DNA of 64,000 bases from Blasia pusilla (GCA_050084515.1 CM114274.1:9176001-9240000); one strand, 5' to 3'. Numbered from the stretch's first letter, positions 11,561-25,823 are shown. Numbers and translations: made by a program. The notes: a model not told the origin generated them from the sequence alone.

Positions 11561-14500
11561 ATATTTCTATTTTCCCCTCAAAACTGGAATTTTTCCTTTT
11601 TTCCTTACCGGATTTAGAGAGGGGGTTTTCTAGTTATTTCTCCTATGAGAAACACCAATCAAATTTAATTTTTTAAATCACGTTTCAAATATCCGTTGGA
11701 AGGAAATGTTTTCTTATTAGATTCTCACTATATAAATTCCACTACAAATTTCTACCACTTCGTTTTGAGAAAAATAATCTCATGAAGTAACTAATCAATT
11801 TACTAATTGGAGGAGGCAGTTTTGTTTAATTAGATTTCTTTCAAAAAGACTCCTTGGGCTGGTTCCGGCTTTTTGAGGTCTTTTTTTGAATCTCCATGTC
11901 CCCTCTTTTGTATCGTGATGGGTTTTCCTTCCTTTTTCTGCATATATATTTATTTATTTTTATTTTTATTTTTATTTTCTCGTTGTTTCTTTCAAAAATA
12001 GTTGTGGTGGTGTTCACGTGAAGTAGGGGTCGTACAAAGAGACTGGTAAAGAAAATGAACAACTAAATAGGGATTAGAGGTCCTTACTACTATTCATTCA
12101 CACGACATATTAGCGCTAAGATGATTGAAGATGATCATGTATCCAAACGAACACTCCTAACATTAAAACGTATATCCAAAAATATATCCGTATGTCCAAA
12201 ACCGCCTTACCTAACACGCATTACTCCTAACTTCCAAAATATGTTCTTTACTTATATTAATATGTATGCAACCTTTCGTTTCCTAATTCCCACTACTATT
12301 AACTAAAAACATGAAAATAAAAAAGGCATTCAATTCACCACTACCTAATACACATTACTATAAATTTATAAATAAAAATTTAACAAAAAAAACTATGTTT
12401 ACCTAATCCGCATTACTCCAAACTACTATAAATAATAAATGAGGAGTACCGTGTTATATTTAAAGGCATAAACATTAATGGAGGAACAATCATGAAGTTG
12501 CGACTTTTCTCTTGTTTTAGACGTTGAGAATTATTGTTGTGCCACAAGACAATCATCGCAACACATCAACAGGACAATGATATGTTGGGTGGGCTATTGA
12601 CTAAGCACTCTTGGAATTCTTCTATATTTATTGATATTTTAATAAACTTGAAATACAAGAGTGACAACCATTATTGCCCTTTTTTTCCTCCCTCCCAAAA
12701 GATTTTGAATTCAACGGTGTCACCCTATTTGAACCCTTATTATTCTTATTCATCCCTAAAGTCAAAATTTGCATAATTCATATTATGTGATGCTCACATT
12801 TATATAATTAAGAGAGGATAGGATTTGAAGACGCTTTCCTCCCTTGATAATGATATGTATATATTTTGGAATCAAAGATTTAAATTATCATAAAAGAGTT
12901 TAAATTGACAAACGAGATGCCTTTTCATAGATGATTTTTAATCACATGCATCATATTGGTGAATTTTAATCGAAAGTTTATGTCATAATAATCTTAAAAT
13001 CTATATTATTAAGGGAGGATTACCTCTCATGAATAAATATTAGAGTATAGAGCCTCAAGATTTGCGAAGATGTTATAATTCTTTGCAAATTTTTTATATA
13101 TTACGTATTTAAAAAACATTTATATTAAACTTTCATTTTTTTAATCATGAGAAAAGATTCAAAATTTTGGACACAACAATACAAATGTTTTTACATGGAT
13201 TTTCACTACATAAGAGCATCTTCATCTTCATAGACCTTGTGGGAGTTGAAATCTAAACCCATGAGACACTCTCAATAACTTAGTAAGATGTTAACCCGTT
13301 AAACTTTTCAGGTCTCCTTAGTAGAAGATACCTACATATGAGGTCTAAAAAGGATATCGGTCAATGATTTCCACTCATCCCAAATGTGTCAAGAAGGTGT
13401 CTACTATCTTTCGCGAATGAGATGTGGTTGGTCAAATCCACTCAATCAACTTAACATGCGTGTTGCACAACTATTGGAGTACAACTCAAACATGTAGAAG
13501 AAGAACATTACTATCTAACAATGGATATAAAACATGATACTTTTGTAGTATAGTCCCTCTCTTTTATGGAGAAGACAAATAATTGATTAGAGGCCATGCC
13601 ATGGAGATGCCCTCCCATAAACAAGCTAAAATTAGGCTTAGATAAGTAGGCTCCATAAGGAAGGAAGACCAAATTTGAACCAGCCAATTATTTCAATAAA
13701 AATAGATTTTATATATAGCCCTAATTTTTTAATTAAAATTAAAATAAATAGGAAAATCCCTCAAAAACACCACGATGAAAGATAAAAATGAAAAATAAAA
13801 TTAAAGCATTCAACAATAAATTCCTCATCACCCACTCCCACACAACATGGAGCCCCATAGGCTCTCACATCCTCCAACTTATCCCATAAGTCCATAGATA
13901 TATTCAACCCCCAAAAACCACTCAAATGGAACACGCAAACGAAAGCAATAAACAACTAATAATATAATGATAATAATACCGAGCGTTGCACACGAACACC
14001 GGAGTAAAGCAAAAGCGCATTACTATTTTTATTTCGGTATTATTGTTTTCTATTTTATTTATTTTCCCGTCTCTTTTCTCCCGGTCAACGCAGCTCCTTT
14101 ACACGACGACGACGACGGCGACTGCCGCCAGAGAGAGACTGAGTGCGACAGCTTACTATTCACGTGCAGTGATTCCGATCAAATACCATGCAAGTCGTTA
14201 ACTGCTCTACAACCAATACCTGGTAATAGTTAGTAATTATTAATTAATTTATTATGATTAAATTAAATAGTATATGAGAAAAAGAAGAAAGCAGTGGCCA
14301 TGTACGTGAGTAACATTCCATTATCAAAGCCAATGAACCACATTCTTTGTGTCTCTTTCGTTTCTTTCTTTTTCTTTTGTAAGAAAAAAATATATCTATT
14401 AATTAATTAAAAATTAAAATAGAAGTGAAAAAAATATGTGGGGAGAGTAGGAAGAATTTTGGATAAATTTCTTTATTTTCCTATTTTTTATTTTTATGTT

Positions 14501-15530
14501 CCTCAATCGAGGGTAGTCTAGTGAGACAAGTATTACACCTCTTACAAAAACATTTTTACGGCCTCACATATATTAAAAAAAATTTCCTTGCCATTCAGAT
14601 TATCCACATTTATTAATATGTGTAGATTAATTACTTTCTTTCCCGTCCTTCTCAAAGGGTTGCAGATTGGTTTTTAGGATAATATTGGGACGAAAACGAA
14701 TTTTTGCAAATTTTTCTGTTGTTATTATAATGATTGAAAATTTAACTAACTCGTTAATCTATTGGTCTTGCATCCAATGACCAATAGAGAGAGGAGAGTT
14801 CCCCCCTCTTATCAGAATTGATTTTTTCCCTTTACATTATTCTGGTGAGTCTTAATGTGGGTACTTAAAATCTTTAAAAAATATTCTCTACATAAAAATT
14901 GGTAAGATACCTTTTTTTGTAAAATATATGGGTCAACGTTAGGCGAGGTGCAAACATTGAAAACCATGCATCCTCCAGTTAATATGTCGATTATTGAGAT
15001 GAAAGGAAACTGTTGAAAATTGGCGCTATTGCTTTAGACTTGCAATATCTTCGACGATGAAAGAGATTTTTCCACACTCTCTACATTTTCTTATAGGAAA
15101 TTTTTTTAAAATGTAGAAAATAATTTTTCTTAAATGTTTCAAGAACCTTCACAATTTTGTGATAATCATCCCTTTCTTGTGGAGGTCGTCATAAGTTTGT
15201 CTATTTAGGGAGAATAATAGGCATAGTTTGGGAAATATGATAAATGGAAAGATATTGACTAAGATCCCACCCAAACACTACCCAAAAATTAACCCCCCAA
15301 ATATCTGAATATTAGCACATGCCAATTGCTCAAAATTATACATGACTACATAGAAAATTTCATGTAATGATACATATTAAAAGAAGGTCCATGCTCGGAT
15401 CCATGATACTCGAGATTCCATTAATTAGGGACATTTAAGTACAATCAATCCACCTAAAAATCATTTCAAATAGTCTTTTATGTATTGATTAGAACTTATA
15501 TATCTTCCATCCCAAAGCATGAAATATATG
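11561..15530. other. AT-rich intergenic DNA
   Basis: Long A/T runs, with no open frame showing domain content. A small GC-richer patch at 13985-14230 has overlapping frames with hydrophobic stretches, but no family match. No transposon ends were recognised. Confidence 0.5.
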
Positions 15531-15540
15531 TAGCGCATAC

Positions 15541-16000
15541 TATCTTGATTTCTTAGCCTGACTTTTTCCTATATTTAGGGGAGCCAAAATTTTCATCTGG
15601 TATTTTCATCCACTCCATACACATCTACATTTTGAAATCGAGAATTACTCATTGTGCAATCACATCTAAAGTTCCCAATAAGAGGTGAGAAAGGAGATAG
15701 AAAAGAGAGAAAATGCTCCTCAACATCATAGCAAAGTTAAGGATTCAAAGGCTATTTTATATATTACAAATTAATTCCTACCTTGATTTCCACAACCATT
15801 GAGAAAGTGTAGGGAAATGTTGGCTCCCCTAAATATAGGGAAAAGTCTGGCTAAATAATCAAGAAAATATGCCAAGATGGAAATCAAATAGAAATCAAGG
15901 TAGGGTTTTATTTTTTATATATAAAATGGCATGTGGATCCTCAACTTTGCTATGAGGTTGAAGAGCATTTTCTTTCTTCTCTTCTCTCCTCTTTCTTCTA
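15541..16000. repeat. Interleaved inverted repeats (two arm pairs in A-B-A'-B' order)
   Basis: Arm A (about 15541-15592, containing 'ctatatttaggggagcc') is the reverse complement of A' (about 15820-15872, containing 'ggctcccctaaatatag'). Arm B (about 15684-15790, containing 'aacatcatagcaaag') is the reverse complement of B' (about 15891-16000, containing 'ctttgctatgaggtt'). The order is A, B, A', B', not the nested order of one simple palindrome. Foldback or MITE insertions into each other could produce this. Confidence 0.8.
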
Positions 16001-16119
16001 ATGATACTAGTTGGTGCCCATGCGATGCACTGATATATAATTTTGAATTACCCTTCCTAAATATACAATTGAATTCGATCGATCATATTGGCTTTGCCAC
16101 ATCTTATTTCGACGTAGGT

Positions 16120-16586
16120 AGAGTTCTATTGCGTCGACGACATAGAGAGTCAGCGGGCTGTTCGGGTGTAACTTCGTCCCGAGATGTTGGATGAGGTTGG
16201 CGATAGGTTTGTTGTGTCGGGATCGTCATTTATGGCGATTTACTTATTTTGGTTTTAGTCCGTCAAGTGACCCGTTGACCAAGTCAACGGTCACTCGATA
16301 ACCCGGTAGGTTACCGTTGGTAGGGCTATTTTTGGGAGAAGAGCCTTTTGGCTCTTCCTAAGGGTATAAGAGTGAGGAAGATGGCTTTCCCAAGCCATCT
16401 TTCTCATGTTGAGCCTTAGCAGCGCCTCTCTTGCATAGACATGTGTGAGTGTGTAGGAGTTCGGGTGCTAGCGTCTGAATTCCCTCATAGCAGAGGGTGG
16501 ATGTGGTTCAATATGCCGATGTAGATTCATGAGTGGAGTTTTAGGCCGGGTGAGCCATTTTTACTACTCTTGATATTACATCAAGA
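16120..16586 (+). repeat. LTR-like sequence of Ty3-type element 1
   Basis: This stretch matches 52098-52586 along its length: the shared words include 'aagagccttttggct', 'gccatctttctcatgttg', 'gatatgccgatgtagatt' and 'gagtggagttttaggccggg'. A 'gtataagag' word lies at about 16366, where the second copy has 'ctatataagag', so a promoter is likely. The left end is not sharply defined. Compared with copy 2, the two differ at about a fifth of positions by eye. Confidence 0.7.
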
Positions 16587-17441
16587 ATAGTAAAAAGCCA
16601 AGCCCCTTCCCCCCGCATTCAACGAAGTTCGTCCCACATAGGGGTGCGGGCCAATTTCCCAACCCTCACATTTAAGACCCAGTTAGGACCCATAGGACGG
16701 ACGTGGTTGGTAGGACAGAGGAGGTTGGTCCTGAGGACGTGGTAGACGGGATACGTGGTTGGCGAAGCGTGTGGTAAATTTGGGTTACGTAGTTGGAGGG
16801 ATTTTTTGCAACTTGGTGTTGATACCGTGGACCTCGATTATCGAAGCAAGGGTTATGATGGAGACACACGCGCCGATGTTGATGGGAGGAGAGTGTCGTG
16901 TTGCGGAGGTTGTCGCACCACATGGAGGAGTCAATGTTGATAGAGCAGTAGGTTGGCAGGCGTGTTCAGGTTACCCATTCGAGTCCCTTTTCCCACACTT
17001 ATCTTGTGTGATTGAGAGTGTTGGGTATCGGGTAGTTGCTCGTGGTAGATGGGTGTAGCGATGGTGAGGAGTGAAGACTCCTTTCATGTGTAGCATGTTG
17101 GTGGATATACGGCGGTTGGCAAGTAGGGGTCGTGTGTGTGACCCAAGAGTATGTTTGTGACTTAGGTGAGTTAGTCGGGAGGCTCAAGGTGAGCCCGAGT
17201 GTTGAGTATGCGTGAGGCCGGGTGTGTCATCACGAGATTGGCATTAGCGTAGGTGAGCTAGTGAGGAGTGTGGGAGACTCTCGGTGAGTCTGAGTGCTTG
17301 AGCGGGTGAGACAGGATTGTCATCACTACGTTCTTCCCGGGTTCGGAAGAATGGGGTAGTGCGAGCAGTAGTAGTGGTGTGACACAGGGTGAAGTGAGAT
17401 ACTAAGGGGTTACGAGTGAGGAGCTACCCCGACTCCCATTA

Positions 17442-18625
17442 GTGGTTGGATCGTCATCACTAGACAGTGGGTCTAGTGACGAGATTGCAGACGGGGATGG
17501 TGATATGTGGAGAGAGATGGACGACATGGGCCACCGAGGCATGCGTCATATCTCGGATGCAATAGGCACCATAGATCTTGACGATTTCATCCAAGAGTTT
17601 GACACGTGGTGCAACTTCCAAGAGATACAGACCCCTACGCGGTTCAAACCTTTTATGGCATGGAAGGGGTTGTTCCAACAATTGGAGGGTATGTCGATGG
17701 ATGATTATATGGAGTTTCGATCTCTATACTATAGAGATCAATGCCTAGAGGGTGTATTGGGCTCCACGGTATGTGTCAACTAGTGGCAACGAGGCGTATG
17801 ATGGGACAGTGAGAGCGGAGAGACTTACACCATAAACTCGGGGACTAGATGGAGAGGATGGCAATGAGAATGGTGAGGTGGCCAAGACCTCTCGTGGTAG
17901 AGGACCATCGAGTTTCAATCCTACAATGGAGTTCTTCCGACATGTAGGGAGGAGCTACCACGGCGTGCGGATCGACAAGCGGAAGAGTCTACAGGATTTT
18001 CAGCGGAGATCGGGTGAGAGTCTCAGGGAGGCGTTCACGCGGATGCGACGGTTGATCGTTGCCACATATAGGGCGACTGAGGCGCAGTCAGTGCAGTATT
18101 GGTACGGAATGCTGGATGAGGAGGTACGGAGGGGAGTGCGGGATGCGATGTTGCTTCCCACGGCGAAGCCCACATTGAAGGTGGTCTTGGAGTTGTCTGA
18201 GCAGATAGAGCTCAACATGAGTGAGGAGCATGTGGTGACCACAGGATTTTCGCGGGATTCCTCAGGTGGACTAGTAGGAGTAAACCCACAGGTGTCCCAG
18301 CATGCACCAGTACCACGGGAGCGGGCCGGTGGGCCCAGAGAGCAGGGCGAGTATCGTGAGCTGATGAGGCAACGGCCCGTACGGACATATGTTTCCCAAC
18401 AAGGACCAGGGTTGGTTTGTTGGACATGTGGTGGATAACATAGGCAGAGGGAAAGCCCACAACATACAAGAGGGCCACGGGTGCCTCAAATTGCTCACGA
18501 GCCATAGAGGATGGCCCCACCACAGTTGCAGTGTGATCATTGTCATCGATATGGTCACGCTAGGGATAGGTGTTATGATCTTCGCCGTGAGGTACGTCCA
18601 GAGGTAGGCAGAGGACTTGGGGGCG
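17442..18625 (+). pseudogene. Gag-like polyprotein of Ty3-type element 1 (broken)
   Basis: The first frame (17442-17783) has 'DFIQEFDTWC' and 'PFMAWKGLFQ', followed after a stop by a second frame (17878-18438) with 'SLREAFTRMRRL', 'YWYGMLDEEVRRGVRDAM' and a Pro/Arg-rich tail, matching the retrotransposon gag fold and its nucleocapsid. Zinc knuckles follow: a first 'CWTCGG' cut by a TAA stop, then 'CDHCHRYGHARDRCYDL' (C-x2-C-x4-H-x4-C) in another frame at about 18528-18580. Gag packages element RNA in virus-like particles in the cytoplasm. At least two stops and a frame change show it is not functional. Confidence 0.75.
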
Positions 18626-19123
18626 AGAGAGTTAGTGGAGATCGAGTGGTGGATGATCGTGGTGGTATAGTGCCATCACCAGTCTCAGGAGGTGGAGGAT
18701 GTGCACCCGATGCTCCTTACACACATCAATCAGTTGGAGCATATGATTGCTGCCATGACGATGATGCAACTACAGGCAAGCCCACAGCTGAGAGTAGCTA
18801 GTTTGGCGCCAGTCTCCACATCTTACAACGATGCTGGTGAGGATTATGCGGGGATGGGATTTATGTGTAGTGCGGCTCATGTTGAGGCTGCTTTGCTGGT
18901 TACTCGGGGTGCTGCAAGAGTAATCGAGCCATCAAGAGGTGGGGTTGAGATTGACCCACATGAGCGGACCGATGGGCGGCAGGCTAGGGTTCCCTAGTCA
19001 TTCATATTATCAAAGGCACTTCATACACCGTCGATGGTGCCTCGACAACCGGTAGTACCCACTGGTGCATCGAAGTCACGAGGAGTTGGAGAGACAAATT
19101 CTATGCCGACTCGGTAGGAGCTA

Positions 19124-20140
19124 GTGTCGACCATGTTTTTGGAGGTGGCCACTAGGGTGAGCCAGACTCCGTTGTTTTCCGCCATGGAGTTGGCGAGGTT
19201 AGGAGTTGGACCAGCGGAGGTGTTCCGACTAGCTGCCACGCTGTGTGAGCGTGGAGAGGCGACTGCCTCTCGTTTAGAGGTAGTTGAGGAGGTGGTGGAC
19301 TTGCCCTCGGAGCCGGTACTCGCGATGTCTCCCATTGAGTCATGGCATGCGGCGGCGGCGAAGTTGGTAGATATGCCAGCTAGGCTAGCGATAGAGCGGG
19401 CCATGATCACACTAGGTGTGGTGTTGTTGGATAACCGATCGGAAGTGTTTCGCATGGTTAGTCCTACAGGTACGGTGTACTACCTGCAGCACGTCCTACT
19501 TGATTCGAGAGCGCAGCCCTTGATGTAAGTGAAGGCGGCGTGTTTGGCATTGGGATTACGGAAAGGCAACATCGAGCGTTGTCCCTTTCATATACAGACC
19601 TCTATTGGGGGCGTATCACCCATGTAATGTATGACTCGATAGAAGTTGGTGGTTAAACTCCAGCCAGAGCATGAGTCGGATAGTGCGATGGTGGGCACTT
19701 GGGCGATTACGACACCGCCAGAGTCATATGATGTGTTGGTGGGGAGTACAGTGTTGTGACCCCTTGGTTTCATTTTGGATTAATGGGAGGAGATGGTTTC
19801 ATATCGGCTAGGGTGGCGATCAGGTGATGGACGGGTGAGCCATGTACCGTTGTTCTTTGCAGGGAGTAGTGATGGTCGACCACGTGAGGATACGATGACC
19901 CCGTTGGCCGCATTCATATGTAGTGTTGGCAGATCAGGAGGGTTTGGGGAGAGGAGCACACATACGGAGGACATTTTTGTAGCGGATAGTCCCACGGAGA
20001 GACATGCCACGGTGGGTGTCTCTTCCCATGGTACGGAGCTTTGTTTATTGTTGTTGGGGACGAGCATTAAAATGCGTGGAGTGCAGACGAGCCCGTGGAG
20101 TCGTGTATATGTGTGGAGCAGGGTACGAGAGTGTTAGATC
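19124..20140 (+). pseudogene. Retropepsin-like region of Ty3-type element 1 (broken)
   Basis: The frame contains 'VSPTGTVYY' followed by 'LLDSRAQPLM', which aligns with 'LLDSGAKPLM' in copy 2. The active-site D-S/T-G triad is therefore D-S-R here (19502-19510, gga to aga), and the frame stops three codons after 'PLM'. Downstream, 'AESYDVLVGS'-type and 'GWRSGDGRVSHVPLFFAG' segments continue across frame changes to about 20137. The protease would cleave the gag polyprotein. The mutated triad and the stops make it inactive. Confidence 0.7.
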
Positions 20141-21473
20141 TCTTCGGAGGGATCAACATGGCGGGTTGATACAGTGTGGCAATGTTGCGGGGATGACGGC
20201 ACCTATAGTGCTGCATGTGTATAGGATAAAAGATCATGGCGGGGACATATGTGTGTGCTATCTGGAGTTAGGGGGACCCAACTGCCACCTAGGGGGGCGG
20301 TTGTGGGGTCCCAGTATATATGCGTGAGTATGTTTCATTTATGTGTGGATCTACCCATATGTTGGGGAAGATCGGTGTTGTGTGGTATGTAGATGTGACC
20401 AGCGAAGTGGGTTGTGTAGCGATGTGTGTGCGCACGACAACTTAGACAGTGAACGATTCTATTAGCTAAAAAGAAAATGTGTCCCAAGGAGAGGTGATCT
20501 TAAAATGAAGAGACACCATCCAATAATAACATAGATTGAGATTCCCCAATATGCCATATACAATAACATTTAAGGTCAAAGAGTAGCCCTTATAACATGT
20601 GGAACACGTAATATGCAAGGGCTAAGAAAAAGCCATTACTCATAGAAAAATCAGTAAATTATCCTCTATACCATGGTTGCACAAATACGGATTTGTTCGT
20701 CCATATATGGGACAAACTTGTCTAGACAAGTCTGAACATGTCCACGGATACACCTTCCCGTATTTTTCTTGCACTATGGCATGTGTCCCTACCACAACCG
20801 TTGTTTGCGTTCGGCATGTGCCCAATCTACGTCTATCCCCCACCCCTCTTGTGCCTAGCGCGGGTCCGATCTGCGCTCCTCTCGCCTTGGGCCAAACGTG
20901 GGCCGGATGCAAGCCTGCAAGGGGCAAAAAAGAAAGGTCTAGCCTACGTGAACTAGGTATGAGATGCAGTTCGCGCCCCTCCCACCTGGGCCGGATGCAG
21001 GCTCGAAGCGGGTCAGGGTTGTGGGAAGGATGCTGTGCAGGATTGGGTGTGGACATGGCGGTGCAAGGCAGACCTCGGTGTAGGATGCATGCGGTCGGGC
21101 CCGCACAGACATGTGCGTCCCTAGGACGGACATAAGTCCGCGGAGACAAACTTTGTTTGCCTGCAACCTTGCTCTACACACGGTCCAAATAACATCAAAT
21201 AAGATACCTATGGAGTTAATAAGATCCAGAACCCCACGTCAAAAATTTAAGAAAGAAAATTTGAAATTCCAAAACCAAAAGGTAATGATATTGAAGTTAC
21301 GATGAAATTTGGTAACTTGATGAAAGAGGATCTTTCCTCCTCTTTCTATTCATACGAATCGCATATGATTTTTGAAAAAATAAATTGAATATCAAATGTT
21401 TTAGTTTATGATTTGAAACCAGGCATATACCTTGAATTAAAACCTCTAAAATACCGCAAAAATTATACGGTTT

Positions 21474-21765
21474 GAATCCCCTTTAGGGAAGATCTTTGAC
21501 CAATGACTTGTTGCATTTCAATCTATGGTAAACTCCCCTTGGCTAACTCGAAGATGAAGTATTTCGGCTTATGACTTTGACCCTTATCTTGTAAAAAATT
21601 TTCCTTGTCATGCTTTAGAGATTCATTTTATTTAAATATGTAGCAAGAAAATGTTCTTTAATTATCTCAAAACCATGCTCCCTTCTTATGGCTCTAGACT
21701 ATAATGGATCCCCCTATCCTTTTCTAGAACCCTACTTTGGAGTCCCCCACAAATATGTCCATTAA
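21474..21765 (+). repeat. Dispersed direct repeat, copy 1
   Basis: It matches 25824-26115 along its length, sharing 'cccctttagggaagatc', 'ttgttgcatttcaatctat', 'cttatgactttgaccctt' and 'ttttctagaaccctacttt'. Identity is roughly 85-90 percent by eye. No coding features or LTR ends are visible. Confidence 0.85.
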
Positions 21766-24700
21766 GAGGCATCAACTCACTCAATGGGGTAAACCTTGAA
21801 TTGAAACTTCATTCCCCACGAGTCAAAGAATATTTGAGTGGGCCCTATTGAAGATCATGAGGGGAGAAGTTTGATCAAGGCAATTAGCGAGAAGGTTAAT
21901 TGAGGTTGTTTCAACTATGAATCTCATTTGTGCATTCAATTGTATTTCTATTGCAATAAATGGTTTCCAATTTGGGTTGATAAGACTACGTTCATCTATA
22001 AAGAAAAGGAGTCATTCTCTTTATAGAGAAACAAAATCATATTATTTTAAATTAGGTTGTATGTCTTTAAAAATTTTTATTAAATATTTCTAAAAATTTA
22101 TTCAAAATTTGGAAAATCGCTATTTTTGCCCTTGATTGTGTTTATGGAAGGGGCACATGTTAATATTTAAGAGACTCGATTTCCTAAGAAAATCCCATAA
22201 AATTAATGGAGAATATTTTGACATAAGAAAAGGGAAGGAGTTACATATGGAAATGTCCTATATGTCTTTATATTAAAATGGTAATTATGCTATTATAAAT
22301 AAATAATTTCTTGCATTAGGAAATAGAGTTGAAACAATTTACGCTCAATACTCAAATTTTTATTCCATTCTAATTTTCTGATTCATGGTGTAAATTTCTA
22401 ATGTAGACAATCGTTGTTTTACAATTATTCTTTTTTTATAAATTTTATTTATTTATTTAAAATTTTGATTGAATCAAATCCAAAATTTAAAATTACAAAC
22501 CATAAACACTACATCAATTATAAAGATTACTTATTTTATTAGATTAAAGTGAAAGTAAAAACTATTAATTTTAGGACATAAGATGTGTCATAGCCCTTGA
22601 ATGGCGTGATCTTCTTGAAATCTTGAACTAGAATTTTGTGGCATGATCTAGCTTTAGGTTGGCATGGGAATGCTCCAAAGCTATCACCCCGATGTGTGAT
22701 TAGAAAGGCTGGTCCATGGAGTGAGTTGATGCCTCAATTCAGTAATCAGAGTGTGTCCTCTTGAACATAGGCTTCCACAACACACAAAACCAATGTTCAA
22801 GGAATGGTGTGCATGCCATCTCCCCATCATCGCATAAGAAGATGTCTGTTGAACCAATGCAACTCCTAAATTGTTATGCTCCTCACCTTGGCTTCTATCT
22901 AGGAGAACTAAACAAGACTTTGGTATATATGTAGACTAGTGGCAAGGGGTGTGTTTTGTGTGCAACATGATTAGTCCCTGCACAGAAAATATTTTTTCTT
23001 GCTCCCTATAGACAGTTTAATATTTTCTTGCTCTCCATAGAGAGTGAAACATTTTCTTGCTGTCCGGTTGCCACATGTAAAGCAAAGAGCGTGTTTGCAA
23101 ATCAAGAAGGCACTCTCCAATAGTAATATATATATCACCAAAATTTTCAATATAACCACACACAAAACCCCCCCCTCCAAATGACTCAAACTCAACACTG
23201 ATGTTGGACAACAACAATTCCCTAGGCGTGCTTATAAAATTCTTTTGGGACCGCTCGAACCACAATAGTATATGAGTCTAGATTTTATTTATTTTACTAT
23301 GAAAGGTGAATATAAAGGAGGAATCTACTCTTCCATCCTCATCATCAACTTTGATCCAATTTATTTTTTTAATTATTTATTAAACTAGATTGTCCCAAGA
23401 CCTACCCATAACCCACCACACATATTCTCATTAGTAAGAAGTCTACTTCACATGACACTCCAAACAAAACCCACAAATTTCCAACTACCAACAAAGACAA
23501 ACACATACAAACACAAGACAACTCAAGAGGATTTTACATCTCTTATGTTCTAACCCAATAAAATAAAATGAATAAATCGATTCTTCTTCATAAGATGACT
23601 ATAAAATTTATTATTATTATTATTACTGTATATAAAAATAAAACAAATATATGTAGTCATGATTTGAATTCATATCTCTTCAATGATTGACCCAAAGTTA
23701 ACACTACAGAAGCAGCCAATGACAGGAAGTCGCCAGCGAGGCAATCGGAGTACTACACGTGGAAGGCGTTGGTAGAGCTGAGAGAGATTTCGTTACAAAA
23801 GGGGAACGATGAAGGTAATAGTTAATTAATTAATTAATTAATTTTACCACCAGTTTACCCATCCGTCAGTTGTTCGTTAATTGTATTGTCGTTTAGTGGA
23901 CGGAAAACAAACGGAGTTGGGGGGCACGTCGACGTCTCTGTCCATGGAGCCGATGATGGAGACGTGAAGCTAATCATGCCGTTCCCATGATCTCTCTGTC
24001 TCTCTCTCTCACCATCGATTCGATCGGTCGGTCCACACGTTCGACTCATCTGTCCACGTCACCACAGAGTTGGCTCAAGTGACCCCCCCATGGAAAGAAA
24101 CCCACCCCCTCCGTTTCCATTTCAAATCCAGGTGGGTCCCAGGAGGACGGTCCCGCCGTGCTTGGCGCGCGCTGCGCTACGCCGCGAGATCACAATCGGA
24201 CGTCTCAATTTCTCCCCGCTTTTCTTTCCGCGGGGAGAAATGTGAAGCCGGCGATATGTATTTCTCCCGGACCGCGAGCTTTCCCGGGCGGCTGCGACGT
24301 GCCTATCATCCTGCCCTGGATTGATATCGACGGCTTGACTGCTATTATCCCGAATATATATCTATCACATGAGGATAGACCGACAGATAGTAGGACAGCA
24401 TATACTCAGAGCATAAAGTTGCAGCATAATTGCACCGGAGCTTCTGACTGGGTGACCCGGTCAGTCCGGTGGTTCTGTAACTGTGCAATATTTATTATAT
24501 CCTATAATTTATTTATTTGTTTCATATTTTAATACTAGGGGGAATTATTATCGGATTGACTAAGCAGAATATTTTGTTCTTTTTCTGCGTGATCCTATAT
24601 TATTACGGGTTTTAATTAAACTTCCCTATTTTATTCAGCAAAAAGTTCCATAAAAGACAAACAGAATAACCCTAACGAAGTAAGAGGTAAAAAATGAAGG

Positions 24701-25823
24701 AAAAAAAGGTCCCTAGGGCTCAACATTGTTGCGTGCTAGCCTATGTTAGGGCCCATGGGCTACAATAACATTAGAAAGTATTTATGACACTAAAATGTTT
24801 AAGACTCTCATGGTATTTTGGCTTATTTTGTTTACCAAGTAAATTATAAGAAAAAAATAGCTTCAAGCCACATTAAAGAAAGAATGAAAAAAAGCGAGCA
24901 ATATAAGAAAGATGTGATTAATTATTTGAAATGAATCAGAAATGAAAATGAATGGTACATGCAATTTGAATGTATATCAAGAGGAGTGTTCACCAACCAC
25001 TTGGGCTTAACGTATCAATGAAAATCCTTATGTACATTGAAATCCCGTCAAGATGCATGATTGATAATAACCAGTGACAATCTAGTGAAGAGAACTACAA
25101 GAAAGGGTGAGTTGATGATTATCGAGAGAATGATTTGCGTATGGTTTGAGAACAATATCAAAAGAGATGTGTAAGTGACCCAAGTACTTCCACTACAAAA
25201 AGGGATAAAGCCATCCATCGTATGTCCTAGTAAATAACTCAACTCCTTGACTCTAGTTGTTGCATTATGCAGTTATATGATACTCGATATTTTCCACTCC
25301 TCCCCCTTAGTACAGGACCTTGGTATGTAAGGATAAATCTACTTATGCTATAATAATATTCTTCAATATATGTATTCTATCTTTGAGACTCGTTATGGAA
25401 TAATTTTTGGTGGTACTAATAATCATTTTTTTCATGTAACATCGTATGGATATCTACATAGCTAATATTATCCTACTCGTTAGCCAACAAGCCCATGTAG
25501 AGAGGACTTTGAGATGCCATACGAGATGTTGAATCTTCATAATTTATTCACAACAAAAAACCCAAATGACTTGCCGTTTACATTAGTGGTTTAGGCAAAA
25601 CCAAAGGAAATCCTTGACAATTTTTTCACCCATCAACTTAAGAGTTCCTACAAAATTTCCCAAATGGTAGTTTGGGCCTTCTCGCCTATCCATCATCGTC
25701 TCTAGTTGTGATAAGACTTAACCTCGATTTCATATATTCATTTTAAGGATTACCCCTCCTATCATCAAGACATTCTATTTTAATTGAACTAAGGTCCCCT
25801 ACATGGAAAAAATTCTATGGATC

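Larger units (their letters stand above)
16120..20460 (+). mobile_element. Ty3/gypsy-like retrotransposon remnant, copy 1 (gag-protease only)
   Basis: The order is LTR-like sequence, untranslated leader, gag with two zinc knuckles, then a retropepsin-like segment. No reverse transcriptase, RNase H or integrase coding sequence is seen before the tail near 20330-20460 that also matches copy 2 ('ggggaagatcggtgttgtgtgg'). It shares this whole arrangement with the copy at 52098-56640. All frames are broken, so the copy is dead. The 3' LTR was not found. The family looks non-autonomous and would have relied on a relative for its polymerase. Confidence 0.75.
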
